Assembly: GCA_045123575.1 (NCBI GenBank) | Contig: JBGVKG010000039.1 | Location: 5,692-69,691, forward strand | DNA: 64,000 nt | Source of the DNA: SVEL01 sp045123575 | GTDB taxonomy: Bacteria; Bacillota; Clostridia; Lachnospirales; Lachnospiraceae | Direction of reading: 5' to 3' | Shown here: positions 26,636 through 35,976 of the stretch, piece by piece | Layout of the letters: every line of letters starts with the position of its first letter | How positions within the stretch are numbered: the stretch's first letter is position 1 | Translations under genes and position numbers: made by a program | The notes under the pieces: generated by a model | Databases searched by the model: none | What the model saw: only the letters and a program-made list of their open reading frames with translations | Told to the model about the DNA's origin: nothing

Positions 26636-28048
26636 ATGGAATTAGTATATACTATACTATTTATTTTATTATTTATATCTTGCATTGTATCTATAATTTT
26701 ATTTAGAAAATACAGATTAGATAACATATTAGGAAAAGGTGTTGTTCCCATTTCCTTGTTAAAAGGTATCTCTATGTATTTAACAGATACCATCTATAAA
26801 AAGCACACCAAAGATGGTGATGAAATATTATACAGGCATCGTGTCAAAATCATATCCTATATACTTATAATTTTTCTTATATGTAATGGTTGTGGTGCTG
26901 TTTATCTTATTGGTCACCAACTTTCTAAAAACGACCTAATACAAAGTCTAACTAGACCAAATGTAGGCGAGGGAGATAATACCATAACAGTAATGACGGA
27001 AAATGAATCTTATACAGGTCCTATGGACATTACTATCGATGAAAGAGTTTATACTTTTGATGAAACTATGGAGATTTTTAATAATTATAGAAAAGATTTC
27101 GACGCTTTGGTTTTAGGTGATAATAGTTCTTTTTTACATGTTATAAGTCCATTACATCTTCCCTCTGTACTGGGCAAAGAAAATATTTCTGTCTCATGGA
27201 ATATAGCTGACACTGATATCATTGATTACAGTGGAAAAATAGGTGAGAACATTCCCGATAGTGGAGCTCACACCGATATAATCGCCACATGGACTTTAGG
27301 CGAAATATCTGCGGATATCTGCTATTATGTAAAAGTTTTCCCACCTGTAAAAGATGCCAAAACCACTATATCAGAATATATACATAATCAAATAAATTCA
27401 GAAAGTAATAAGCATAATAGCAATATAACATTACCTGACACAATAAACGGAACTTCGATTAAATACAGTAAATACAAAGAAAGTTTGCCACCTATAACCT
27501 TTCTATTCGTATTTTTCTGCCTATCCATATTTGTAGTTATCTCTGAAAAGAAAGATTATGCGAGACTTAAGAAATATAGACAAGACCGTTTAAAAGATGA
27601 TTATCCTACATTAGTAAATAAATTATCTCTCTTAACCACAGCCGGTTTAAATATAAGACACGCTTTAGAACGTATCGTTTCAGACTATTCATCAACATCT
27701 AAAGACTTTACAAACAATCATCCTGCTTATGATGAAATCGCCAATACCTGCTCACAGATTAGAAATGGTATATATGAACCACTGGCTTATCAGCAGCTTG
27801 GCATCCGTTGCGGATTACCTTGTTATACCAAGCTTACGTCCTATATGGTAACAGGTTTGAAACGCGGAGGACAAGATTTCAATCAGCTTCTTGCACATGA
27901 AGCCAATAATGCTCTCCTTGAACAAAAAGCAAATATCCTTCAGAATGGTCAACGAGCCTCCACAAAACTTATGGGCCCTATGATGCTTCTATTTGTAGTT
28001 ATTATGTGCCTAGTTATGATACCAGCTTTTTTATCTATGAGCATGTAA
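26636..28048 (+). CDS. tadC: TadC-like platform protein with a large extracytoplasmic insertion
   Basis: 470 residues, far longer than ordinary TadC (about 300). The T2SSF-like helical domain is at the C-terminus (YPTLVNKLSLLTTAGLNIRH; TKLTSYMVTGLKRGGQDFNQ) with a final membrane helix (GPMMLLFVVIMCLVMIPAF). Membrane helices near 1-25, 88-108 and 295-315 bracket about 185 residues predicted outside the membrane. These include a segment like atrophied bacterial Ig domains (LGKENISVSWNIADTDIIDY; TDIIATWTLGEISADICYYV). ATG 26636 is preceded by AAAGGAG. The insertion could contact pilins or wall; this is inference. Confidence 0.82.
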   Translation: MELVYTILFILLFISCIVSIILFRKYRLDNILGKGVVPISLLKGISMYLTDTIYKKHTKDGDEILYRHRVKIISYILIIFLICNGCGAVYLIGHQLSKNDLIQSLTRPNVGEGDNTITVMTENESYTGPMDITIDERVYTFDETMEIFNNYRKDFDALVLGDNSSFLHVISPLHLPSVLGKENISVSWNIADTDIIDYSGKIGENIPDSGAHTDIIATWTLGEISADICYYVKVFPPVKDAKTTISEYIHNQINSESNKHNSNITLPDTINGTSIKYSKYKESLPPITFLFVFFCLSIFVVISEKKDYARLKKYRQDRLKDDYPTLVNKLSLLTTAGLNIRHALERIVSDYSSTSKDFTNNHPAYDEIANTCSQIRNGIYEPLAYQQLGIRCGLPCYTKLTSYMVTGLKRGGQDFNQLLAHEANNALLEQKANILQNGQRASTKLMGPMMLLFVVIMCLVMIPAFLSMSM

Positions 28049-28101
28049 ATTTTTTCGATTAACTATATAAAAATAAACATTAAGAAAGATGAGGATTCAT
28101 T

Positions 28102-28305
28102 ATGAACAAACTGATAACAAATATTAAATGTAAAAGTATAACTCTTTTACACAAGTTAAATAGTTTTGATAAAGCAAGCGGAACACTAGAAATGGTCTTA
28201 ATCATAGTTATAATATTAGGACTTCTAGTTATATTTAGAGATAATATTGAACAGCTTATAAAAAGTGTCTTTGGCAAAATAAATAATCAGGTTAATTCAT
28301 TTTAA
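28102..28305 (+). CDS. flp: Flp-type major pilin
   Basis: 67 residues: a basic leader of 27 residues, then the hydrophobic core GTLEMVLIIVIILGLLVIF and a short tail (FGKINNQVNSF). The size and layout match Flp1-family type IVb prepilins of clostridia. Processing is expected near Gly27 by the prepilin peptidase encoded downstream, although Glu at +3 rather than +5 is atypical. The weak ribosome site AAGAAAGATGAGG precedes ATG 28102. In the operon it lies between the platform and pseudopilin genes. Confidence 0.85.
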   Translation: MNKLITNIKCKSITLLHKLNSFDKASGTLEMVLIIVIILGLLVIFRDNIEQLIKSVFGKINNQVNSF

Positions 28306-28308
28306 TTT

Positions 28309-29784
28309 ATGAATAGCATAGAAAAAAATATTTCCGCTTCTGTAACCTTGTATTTGTCTATATGCCTTTCCTTAATCTTGAGTCTTGTGTGTTATACTAT
28401 AGAATCCTGTCGATTGGACGGACAAATATGTCGTGCAGAGGGCATATCCTATATTAGCACCGATTCTGTAATGTCCCATTATTGTCTACCTCTTTTCAGC
28501 GAATATGGTATTTTTGCTTTAAATGATCAAGGAATAGATATACCTAATTACATTACAAAATATGCTGATAAAAACTGTGAAACGCCAAAAGGATTATTAT
28601 GGACTCAAGGTTCATTTCTTGATATAGATATTGGCCAAACTGATATAAAAAATTACACCTATCTAACAGATAAAGATGGAGAGATTTTTGCCAATCAGAT
28701 TTCTGATTACATTATGTTTCTAGAGTTAGATGCAGCCATTGACAAGCTACTTTCTTTAACAGAATCAGATACTCTAGAGATATTCTCACAGACAAAAGAT
28801 GGCACTCCTGATATAAACTTTGACAATATAGATAGTTCTGTTCTTGAGCAATATATAGATGATGACGTTAAACGAACTGGTGAAACTAATGAAGACTTAA
28901 GTAAAATTAACAAGACGACTTTTTTACCAACTATTACTTCAAATATAACGCATCATCTAAAAAATACATTATTGGCCACTCTTATATCAGACCCTACTTC
29001 TATATCTGATGCTACTATAGACAAGATTATACTTCCATCTGTTACATGTCAATTATCTCAAGAAGGACAAGAAGCCTTACAAGGCTATCATAAAGATATT
29101 ATGGCTGTAAACTATGAGAAAGCAGGATTTTGCGAATATATACATCACACCTTTGAAAATTACACAACATCATCTAAAAATGGCCCGTTGAAATACGAGA
29201 TGGAATATATAATAGCTGGACAAGAATCAGATGACGCCAATCTTCTAAACACTGCCTGTCAGCTAATCGCTTTTAGAACAGGACTTAATCTTATTCATCT
29301 ATTATCAGATAATGACAAATTCAACGCAGCATGGGTTATCGCTAGCTCTGCATCATCCATTCCAGGTGTTCCTTATGTACTTCAAGGTATCATATTAACA
29401 GTATGGGCATGTGCAGAATCTATAATCGATGTAAGAGATTTACTATCTGGTATGAATGTTCCCTTAATAAAATCATCCGACCAATGGAATTTATCTATAG
29501 AAGGACTACTAAACTTCTCTAAAAATTCCCAATCGAAAAATAAAGGCACTGATGGTCTTTCATACAGCAGATATTTAGAAATGCTGTTAGCTACTCAAAA
29601 TCCCATTTCATTACGTTACCGGACTATGGATCTAATACAGATGAATCTATGTCATAAGTATAACCATGAATTTAGAATGTCAAGATGTGTTACTGGTATA
29701 CAGGGAACTATTTCCTACCAATTTCCAGCACTTTTCTCAAAAAAGACATATACATACAAATCATCCTTTAGCCTAAATTACTGA
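28309..29784 (+). CDS. DUF5702-type Tad-locus protein
   Basis: 491 residues. An N-terminal membrane segment (ISASVTLYLSICLSLILSLV) is followed by a large extracytoplasmic region starting ICRAEGISYISTDSVMSHYC; this opening is typical of the DUF5702 proteins found in clostridial Tad loci. A hydrophobic stretch near 340-375 (AAWVIASSASSIPGVPYVLQ) may be a second membrane-associated part. ATG 28309 lies 3 bases after the Flp stop with little ribosome site, so it probably depends on coupling. It may act like the pseudopilin TadG; the assignment to DUF5702 is by memory of the motif. Confidence 0.78.
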   Translation: MNSIEKNISASVTLYLSICLSLILSLVCYTIESCRLDGQICRAEGISYISTDSVMSHYCLPLFSEYGIFALNDQGIDIPNYITKYADKNCETPKGLLWTQGSFLDIDIGQTDIKNYTYLTDKDGEIFANQISDYIMFLELDAAIDKLLSLTESDTLEIFSQTKDGTPDINFDNIDSSVLEQYIDDDVKRTGETNEDLSKINKTTFLPTITSNITHHLKNTLLATLISDPTSISDATIDKIILPSVTCQLSQEGQEALQGYHKDIMAVNYEKAGFCEYIHHTFENYTTSSKNGPLKYEMEYIIAGQESDDANLLNTACQLIAFRTGLNLIHLLSDNDKFNAAWVIASSASSIPGVPYVLQGIILTVWACAESIIDVRDLLSGMNVPLIKSSDQWNLSIEGLLNFSKNSQSKNKGTDGLSYSRYLEMLLATQNPISLRYRTMDLIQMNLCHKYNHEFRMSRCVTGIQGTISYQFPALFSKKTYTYKSSFSLNY

Positions 29785-29806
29785 TAAACCAAGGAGGTGT
29801 ATAGGC

Positions 29807-30805
29807 ATGACCTTGTCGAATAATACAACCATATCTACAGCACAAGCTAGATGTACATTAAAACAAACAAAGCAATCAATCGATACTTTCCGCGCATCTA
29901 GTTTAACACACAGGGCAGTTGATAACTCCAACGTTTCTAATAGTCTATCAACACATTATTCCACAAGGCCATACCTATACACCTCCAATAAATATAAAGG
30001 TAGTATAACACTTGAAGCAGCTATCGCTTTACCTATATTTATATTCTTTTTTACTACATTGTTATCCGTTATGAATGCAATGTATATTCAGCTCTCCTTA
30101 CAGATTCAACTTGAAGAAACAGCTAGAACTATCTCTAAAACTGTATACAACACCTATACCACATATCTTGTGATGAATGATGATAAGGATGATGATACTA
30201 CTTATGCTGATTTAAATCTTGCTATTTTATCTATAGCGACCATACAAAATACTTTTTTAGATAGTGATATGAAAAATTTTTTGGATAATTCTTCTGTTCA
30301 TAAAGGTTCGAAAGGTATTAATTTTCTATCTAGTAATATAGATGCTGATAAAGGTTTTGTAGACCTTGTTCTTACCTATTCTGTAAAGATTCCTTTTGTC
30401 CCCAAAAACATAGCCACTATCAACCTTTCTAACCGTTGCTATCTACATCTATATATGGGAGAAAGTTTATCTAAGGAATTGGAATCAGAAAATACTTACG
30501 TATACTGTACTGTTTATGGACAAGTTTATCACACCAATAAATATTGCCAATATTTACTTAATTATAGTAAGGCAACATCCTTTAACCAAATAGATCTTGC
30601 AATGTATCAGACTTGCCTAAGCTGTGTAGATATGGATTTAGGCCAGTTAAAATCTGCTAACCCCATTGTATATACAACGGACAAAGGCTATGCCTATCAC
30701 ACATCCTTAGAATGTTCTACCTTTACGGGTTCAGTATATCGACTATTATACTCTGCTTTACCCAAAAATAAAAAAATATGCACACAATGCTTAAAAGGAA
30801 AGTAA
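29807..30805 (+). CDS. TadE-like pseudopilin fused to two Cys/His modules
   Basis: 332 residues. An unusually long Ser/Thr-rich leader (about 65 residues) precedes the prepilin-type cleavage motif G/SITLEAAIALPIFIFFF, with Glu at +5. The exported body ends in two similar modules: YCTVYGQVYHTNKYCQYL...TCLSC and YTTDKGYAYHTSLECSTF...ICTQC. Each has the Y-H-x3/4-C and C-x2-C spacing of a zinc-binding knuckle as found in Ada-like metal-binding domains. AAGGAGG precedes ATG 29807. Minor pilins of this kind prime or tip the pilus; a metal-binding tip would be new, and this is inference. Confidence 0.8.
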   Translation: MTLSNNTTISTAQARCTLKQTKQSIDTFRASSLTHRAVDNSNVSNSLSTHYSTRPYLYTSNKYKGSITLEAAIALPIFIFFFTTLLSVMNAMYIQLSLQIQLEETARTISKTVYNTYTTYLVMNDDKDDDTTYADLNLAILSIATIQNTFLDSDMKNFLDNSSVHKGSKGINFLSSNIDADKGFVDLVLTYSVKIPFVPKNIATINLSNRCYLHLYMGESLSKELESENTYVYCTVYGQVYHTNKYCQYLLNYSKATSFNQIDLAMYQTCLSCVDMDLGQLKSANPIVYTTDKGYAYHTSLECSTFTGSVYRLLYSALPKNKKICTQCLKGK

Positions 30806-30807
30806 TT

Positions 30808-31263
30808 ATGACTTTTGATTTAATTATAAATATTTTATCTCATATTATTTTATTTATATACTTAACAATATGCACTATAACCGATATTCGCACCAACACA
30901 ATCTCAAGAATATATAGTATATGCTGTGGCCTTATACTTTTACTTCTTAATATATTAAGCACTAATATCAGCTTTACTGACATTCTAATAAGTGCATTCC
31001 CAGGACTCTGTCTTCTTCTTTTAGGAATAGCCACTAGACAAGCCATTGGTTATGGAGACGGTATTGCCACTATGATTATTGGTATATGTGTCGGTCTTAA
31101 TAGATGCTTTATTATATGTCTCATAGCATTTCTTATAGCTGCTATTGTATCATGTATAAAGCTTATGGAACGTCATCCCATAAAGTCTACGCTACCATTT
31201 ATACCATTTTTACTATTAGCATTTATTCTTAATAATATTTTCAATTTGATGGAGGTAATATGA
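30808..31263 (+). CDS. tadV: Prepilin peptidase (A24, TadV/CpaA-like)
   Basis: 151 residues from ATG 30808, chosen because AAAGGA lies 8 bases upstream; the in-frame ATG at 30778 lies inside the TadE-like gene and has no site. Several membrane helices and the two catalytic Asp motifs, TDIRTNTIS and GYGDG, identify an aspartic prepilin peptidase lacking the methylase domain. It should process Flp and both pseudopilins of this operon. Its end overlaps the next start by 4 bases (ATGA). Confidence 0.9.
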   Translation: MTFDLIINILSHIILFIYLTICTITDIRTNTISRIYSICCGLILLLLNILSTNISFTDILISAFPGLCLLLLGIATRQAIGYGDGIATMIIGICVGLNRCFIICLIAFLIAAIVSCIKLMERHPIKSTLPFIPFLLLAFILNNIFNLMEVI

Positions 31264-31586
31264 AGGCTTCATTAACGTTAGAGGGTACTTTTATTTATCC
31301 TATAATTATTGGTGTGACCTGTATCCTTATCATACAGTGTTTTAATTTGCATGACAGGTTATCCTGCAAAGCTACAACGTATACTCATCTTGTTAAGCAA
31401 TATTTAAGTGATGATACTTCTAGTGACCTATCATCACTAACAGACGATTTATCCGAAGTCTGTTTACTTCATTATGCCATTGGGGCTACGAATAAAAATG
31501 ACGATGCAGTTATAGTAAAACACAAGCTAGGTGATTTTATCGTCTCATTTTCACATTATGAAAGGACACTTACATATGGACCATAA
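31260..31586 (+). CDS. Small TadE-like pseudopilin
   Basis: 108 residues. A very short leader (MKA) is followed by the prepilin motif SLTLEGTFIYPIIIG, with Glu at +5 after Ala3, and a hydrophobic helix (VTCILIIQCF). The remaining soluble domain is about 75 residues with Asp/Ser-rich stretches. It is coupled to the peptidase gene by an ATGA overlap and overlaps the following FHA gene by 11 bases. It is probably a minor pilin; the short leader resembles those of TadE/TadF proteins. Confidence 0.78.
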   Translation: MKASLTLEGTFIYPIIIGVTCILIIQCFNLHDRLSCKATTYTHLVKQYLSDDTSSDLSSLTDDLSEVCLLHYAIGATNKNDDAVIVKHKLGDFIVSFSHYERTLTYGP

Positions 31587-32910
31587 TATTTTCAACATAT
31601 CATACGCTAAGAACTATGGCTGTAATCAAATGATACTTACACCTACAGCCCAACTTATGCCTACAAAGGAGCAACTAGATAATAATTTTCGAATTCAGAT
31701 GATACACGAAAATAATATACCCGGATTATTAAATACGCATATATATTATGCGGATGCCACTCCCTCCTTTTGTTATGATATAAACGGACTACAAAGTCTT
31801 AAAATCGTATTAGAATCAACACCTTTAACTTATGTTCTATTAACCAAAATCTTAGTGGGTATGTACAACGCATTTATGGAATTGGAAAACTATATGCTAA
31901 AATATGAACACCTACTTACAGACTTGGAGTACATTTATATATCTAGTGATTATTCAAATGTATATTTATGCTACTATCCTATATACGAACATAATTTTTC
32001 ACACTCCATAAAAAATATATTCGACCAACTATTAAAGACTGTGGACCACCACGATGAGAAGTGCGTCTTCTTAGCATACACATTACACAAAGAATGTATG
32101 TCTCCTGACTTTAGTTCCACGCAGCTACTTACCAGTCTATCTACCTTATCTAGTAAATATGATATTGCTAATTTGGACCAGCACTCTTCTGATTACTGCC
32201 ATACGTCAACAAATGATATAAAACCTCATACAGAACCCGCAAATCACATAAAAGACTCAAATCATACTACAGCTCTTCATGACACTGTCAAATCAACATT
32301 TATCCAGGATAACAAATCGCTGGTGCTTAAGATGTCTGTCCTAGCTTCCATAACACTACTCTCCGTTATAACCATTACTACTATGTTTGCACTAGGGGTA
32401 TTCTCAATGACTATATTCCTCATACTCTTTGCTATTATTGCTATAATATGTGCCTATAACGGTTATATGATTTATTATCTTAATGCTCCATCTAAGCTAT
32501 CCTCCGTTATAGCTACAAAAGATTTGACTACACAACCGATATATTCTCAAACTGATAAATTTGTTTCTCCTTCCACTTGTTTGCTATCTCCTATAAATGA
32601 AGATAGCATATATAAACTTATATATACAGGAAACGATAACAGACAGGATATTCCTATGACTACGTTCCCTTTTGTTATCGGTAAAGGGGATGTATGTGAT
32701 GGTCAACTTCCAGACCTTACTGTTAGTCGAATTCATGCAAGATTTGATCAGATAGCAAATGAATTAGGTAATCCAACACTATATATAGAAGACCTTAACT
32801 CCACAAACGGTACACAGGTAAATACAACACCTCTTGCCCCATACAGTAAAACACATTTGTCTATAGGAGATATGATATCCTTTGGTGGTGTAACTTATTT
32901 GTTGCGTTAG
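31576..32910 (+). CDS. DUF6382-like protein with a C-terminal FHA domain
   Basis: 444 residues from ATG 31576 (AAAGGA upstream; the earlier in-frame ATG at 31531 lies inside the previous gene). The N-terminal ~190 residues resemble the DUF6382 domain that accompanies clostridial Tad loci (HNIFNISYAKNYG; LTDLEYIYISSDYSNVYLCY). Two membrane helices sit near 260-310. The C-terminus is a complete FHA domain (FVIGKGDVCDGQLPDLTVS; RIHARF; DLNSTNGTQVN), which binds phosphothreonine. This implies control by a Ser/Thr kinase, but no kinase gene is present in the window. Confidence 0.85.
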   Translation: MDHNIFNISYAKNYGCNQMILTPTAQLMPTKEQLDNNFRIQMIHENNIPGLLNTHIYYADATPSFCYDINGLQSLKIVLESTPLTYVLLTKILVGMYNAFMELENYMLKYEHLLTDLEYIYISSDYSNVYLCYYPIYEHNFSHSIKNIFDQLLKTVDHHDEKCVFLAYTLHKECMSPDFSSTQLLTSLSTLSSKYDIANLDQHSSDYCHTSTNDIKPHTEPANHIKDSNHTTALHDTVKSTFIQDNKSLVLKMSVLASITLLSVITITTMFALGVFSMTIFLILFAIIAIICAYNGYMIYYLNAPSKLSSVIATKDLTTQPIYSQTDKFVSPSTCLLSPINEDSIYKLIYTGNDNRQDIPMTTFPFVIGKGDVCDGQLPDLTVSRIHARFDQIANELGNPTLYIEDLNSTNGTQVNTTPLAPYSKTHLSIGDMISFGGVTYLLR

Positions 32911-32963
32911 CTTTGTATTTGAACTATAATATATGTTAATTTTAATATATTTTAGAGGATATT

Positions 32964-34013
32964 ATGTTAAACAGAAATATTATAGATGTCTTACACAATT
33001 ACAACTTTAATATGCTAAGAAGCAATAGCAGAGAGTATCTGTTTTTTGGTCGAATGGATAATGATAACTTTCAGACAGTCGTGCTTGTAGATGATGTAAT
33101 TCTTAGTACACCCTTAACCGACAAAACTACACCTGCTGACAAGTCTGCTCTCCATGTTATTAAAGATACCTTGGAACGAACATTATTATTAAAAGGATAT
33201 CAAAATGTGGACATTCTTTTTATCATATCAACCAAGGAACCTTATTCATATAAAGATTTAGCAGATGAAAATATACCATTTTGGATTATAGATTCAGATA
33301 GAAATAGAATTATAAGCTACAACTCTGAGGATGAAGATTTCTTATGGTTGAGAAATGATGTTGAACAATGTCTATCTCCATCCTACAAAAAAGAAAGTTT
33401 GTCTCTTAAAGAACGTATCTCTTCTTTATGGAAACAGCCTATATTCACCTTATCTATAGTTTTTATTAATGTACTAATATTTATATATATGGATTTATTT
33501 TGTACATTTGAAGGACAGACGTATATAAAACTCATGTATTCCAATGCTTGGGATTATATATATTATAAAGAACAATATTATAGACTTTTTACCTCTATGT
33601 TCCTTCATGCAGATATGGTTCATATTTTTAGCAATATGGTTACATTATGTGCCATAGGATATCAATTAGAAGTTTCCTTTGGACATTTTAAATATTTATT
33701 AACCTATATGTTATCTGGTCTGGTAGCATCATTGTTATCATTTGGGTATCATTTCTATTTAGGCGAGCCTGTATTCTCTATGGGTGCATCCGGTGCCGTA
33801 TTTGGTATCTTCGGAGCATATGCCATCTATTCAATATTTAATAGAAAAGAAAATGAGCCTGTACCAGCACTAAAAATTGGATTTGTGGCACTTGTTATGC
33901 TACTAAACGGCATGACATCTTCATATATCGATAATGCAGCCCATTTAGGTGGACTAGTAGCTGGTAGCATTATTTCTTTTATTTGTTGCATCTGCCGCAA
34001 AAATAAAATATAA
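32964..34013 (+). CDS. Rhomboid-family intramembrane serine protease
   Basis: 349 residues. About 160 N-terminal soluble residues come first, then six or seven membrane helices with the rhomboid motifs: FLHADMVHIFSNM, the catalytic Ser in GASGAVFGIFGAYAI, and the catalytic His in AAHLGGLVAG. It cleaves membrane-embedded substrates. It lies 53 bases after the FHA gene in the Tad direction, so a pilus-related substrate such as a pseudopilin is plausible but unproven. ATG 32964 is preceded by AGAGGA. Confidence 0.9.
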   Translation: MLNRNIIDVLHNYNFNMLRSNSREYLFFGRMDNDNFQTVVLVDDVILSTPLTDKTTPADKSALHVIKDTLERTLLLKGYQNVDILFIISTKEPYSYKDLADENIPFWIIDSDRNRIISYNSEDEDFLWLRNDVEQCLSPSYKKESLSLKERISSLWKQPIFTLSIVFINVLIFIYMDLFCTFEGQTYIKLMYSNAWDYIYYKEQYYRLFTSMFLHADMVHIFSNMVTLCAIGYQLEVSFGHFKYLLTYMLSGLVASLLSFGYHFYLGEPVFSMGASGAVFGIFGAYAIYSIFNRKENEPVPALKIGFVALVMLLNGMTSSYIDNAAHLGGLVAGSIISFICCICRKNKI

Positions 34014-34060
34014 TTATGTAAGGTATAAAAACTAATTAGTACAATATAAGGAGACGCACT

Positions 34061-35050
34061 GTGAATATAAATATTTATTATGGTGGTAGAGGCGTTCTTG
34101 AGGACCCTACACTTTATGTTCTTGAGAAAATTGAAAATGTTTTTGAAGAGCTTCAGATTCATTTTACTAGATATAATCTGTATGATATGAAGAATACATT
34201 AACCACTCTTCCTCAGACTCTTAAGGATGCCGATGGCATTATCTTAGCTGTCAGTCTTGAGTGGATGGGTATAGGTGGCTATATGCAGCAGTTCCTTGAC
34301 GCTTGTTGGCTATATGGAGATAAGGAAAAGATAAGTAAATTATATATGACTCCAGTTGTTATATCTACAACATACGGAGAGCAGGAAGCTATGCTTACTC
34401 TTAAGTCTGCATGGGAGCTTTTAGGTGGCAACGTTGGCAGCGGTATCTGTGCATATGTTGAAGATGCTATTGATTTTGAAGGTAATAAGGAATACCTTTC
34501 TTATATTGAGAAGGCTGCTGAGAATATTTACAGAACAATATTCCAAAAGATTAAGGGACTTCCTACAAGTAGTAAGGCTCTTATAAAAAAGCAGATTGGC
34601 ACTACTATGTCACTTACCCCACAAGAAAGCGAGCAGCTGTCTAAGTATGTATCTGATGATATTTACGTAAAACAGCAAAAGGAAGATATAGAACAGCTAG
34701 CAAGCTTCTTTAAGGATAAATTAAGTAGCCAGGGTACTGATGTAGACACTGAATTTGTAAAACCTTTTACATCTCACTTTAGAGCGCAGGATGACTTCAG
34801 TGCGACATATTTGTTTGATATTACAGACCGCAAGCGTTCATTGTATATAGAAGTAAGGAATACTTCTCTTTACTGCAAGTACGAAAAGCGTGACTCTGCC
34901 GATGTATACGCCAAGCTCACTCATAAAGTTATGGACGAAATCGTACACGGCCGTATGACATTCCAAAAAGCATTCATGACTGGTGAGATGACTGCCAAAG
35001 GCAACTTCAAAACCCTTCGTATGCTTGATTCATTATTTGATTTCTCATAA
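34061..35050 (+). CDS. Flavodoxin-like protein fused to an SCP2-like lipid-binding domain
   Basis: 329 residues from GTG 34061 with AAGGAG 7-8 bases upstream. The N-terminal half follows an NADPH-dependent FMN-reductase pattern (MNINIYYGGRGVLEDPT; ADGIILAVSLEWMGIGGYM). The C-terminal ~100 residues match SCP2 sterol-carrier-like domains (DVYAKLTHKVMDEIVHGRMT; FQKAFMTGEMTAKGNF). The fold combination occurs in Clostridia, but the substrate is not known. It reads toward the histidine kinase on the opposite strand, leaving a 2-base gap and no visible terminator. Confidence 0.82.
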   Translation: MNINIYYGGRGVLEDPTLYVLEKIENVFEELQIHFTRYNLYDMKNTLTTLPQTLKDADGIILAVSLEWMGIGGYMQQFLDACWLYGDKEKISKLYMTPVVISTTYGEQEAMLTLKSAWELLGGNVGSGICAYVEDAIDFEGNKEYLSYIEKAAENIYRTIFQKIKGLPTSSKALIKKQIGTTMSLTPQESEQLSKYVSDDIYVKQQKEDIEQLASFFKDKLSSQGTDVDTEFVKPFTSHFRAQDDFSATYLFDITDRKRSLYIEVRNTSLYCKYEKRDSADVYAKLTHKVMDEIVHGRMTFQKAFMTGEMTAKGNFKTLRMLDSLFDFS

Positions 35051-35052
35051 AT

Positions 35053-35793
35053 CTATTGTTTCATAATAGGTAGATAGATATGTATGGCAGTACCTGCTCC
35101 TAGAGCAGATACTGCTTCTATTTTTCCTTGGTGATCTTCGATTATTTTTCTAACAACCGCAAGACCCAGTCCTACTCCATTCTTTTTTCCAAATGTACTC
35201 ATAGGCTTAAATATATCCTGAATATTTTTTTCACTTATTCCTTTACCAGTATCTCTTATCTCTATATGAACAATGTCATCCTCTATTGACATTGATAAAT
35301 ATAAATCATTTTTATTATCACTTTTTTCATTCTCGACCATTGCTTCCATACTATTCTTTATAATATTTATAAATACTTGCTGAAGCTTGACTTTGTTTCC
35401 ATATACATATGTATCCGTGATATCATCTTGGCACAAGCCATGATAATTTATCTCTATATCAGGCGAAATCAATTCCTTCTTAAGCTTTGCAAAAATAGAT
35501 TTACCGCTCTCCATTAACTGTGATAAACAAATAGGTTGTTTTTCACCTCCATTATAATGATTATATTCTCTTAATTGATTGAACAGATGACATAGATACT
35601 CATAGTCAGCTTTCAAATCAATTACTCTCGACATATCCTTTGCATTCTTTAGTTCATGTTCGAGATAAAATATACTACCACCAAGTAAAGTTATAGCATT
35701 TCCCATTTCATGAGATAGCTTTCTCATCATCATTTTTAATTCTTCATTCTCTTTTGTAAGCACATCAATTTTTTTAATCTCTCTCTTTTCCAT
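35053..35793 (-). CDS. Soluble sensor histidine kinase
   Basis: 246 residues from ATG 35793 (AGGAGAGG upstream); an in-frame GTG at 35847 lacks a site. A short coiled N-terminus leads to the H-box LSHEMGNAITLLGG, then N-box INIIKNSMEAM, G1 (IRDTGKGIS) and G2 (GVGLGLAVVRKIIEDHQG). No membrane segment or sensor domain is seen, so it must sense in the cytoplasm or through a partner. No response regulator is adjacent; it is an orphan kinase by position. Confidence 0.9.
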   Translation of the reverse strand: MEKREIKKIDVLTKENEELKMMMRKLSHEMGNAITLLGGSIFYLEHELKNAKDMSRVIDLKADYEYLCHLFNQLREYNHYNGGEKQPICLSQLMESGKSIFAKLKKELISPDIEINYHGLCQDDITDTYVYGNKVKLQQVFINIIKNSMEAMVENEKSDNKNDLYLSMSIEDDIVHIEIRDTGKGISEKNIQDIFKPMSTFGKKNGVGLGLAVVRKIIEDHQGKIEAVSALGAGTAIHIYLPIMKQ

Positions 35794-35976
35794 ATTCGGT
35801 GCCTCTCCTATACATTTGTTTCTAAAAATATCTGATTTTCTTCTCACTTTTACTGTTAAATATTTTTTGTTCGTGATATACTATTCCTAACATACTAAGC
35901 TAGTATTTTAAAGGAATTTCGTTCAACATATTTCGACAATTCCGTGAAAATAATTTGTTTTGGAGAGGTATATACT

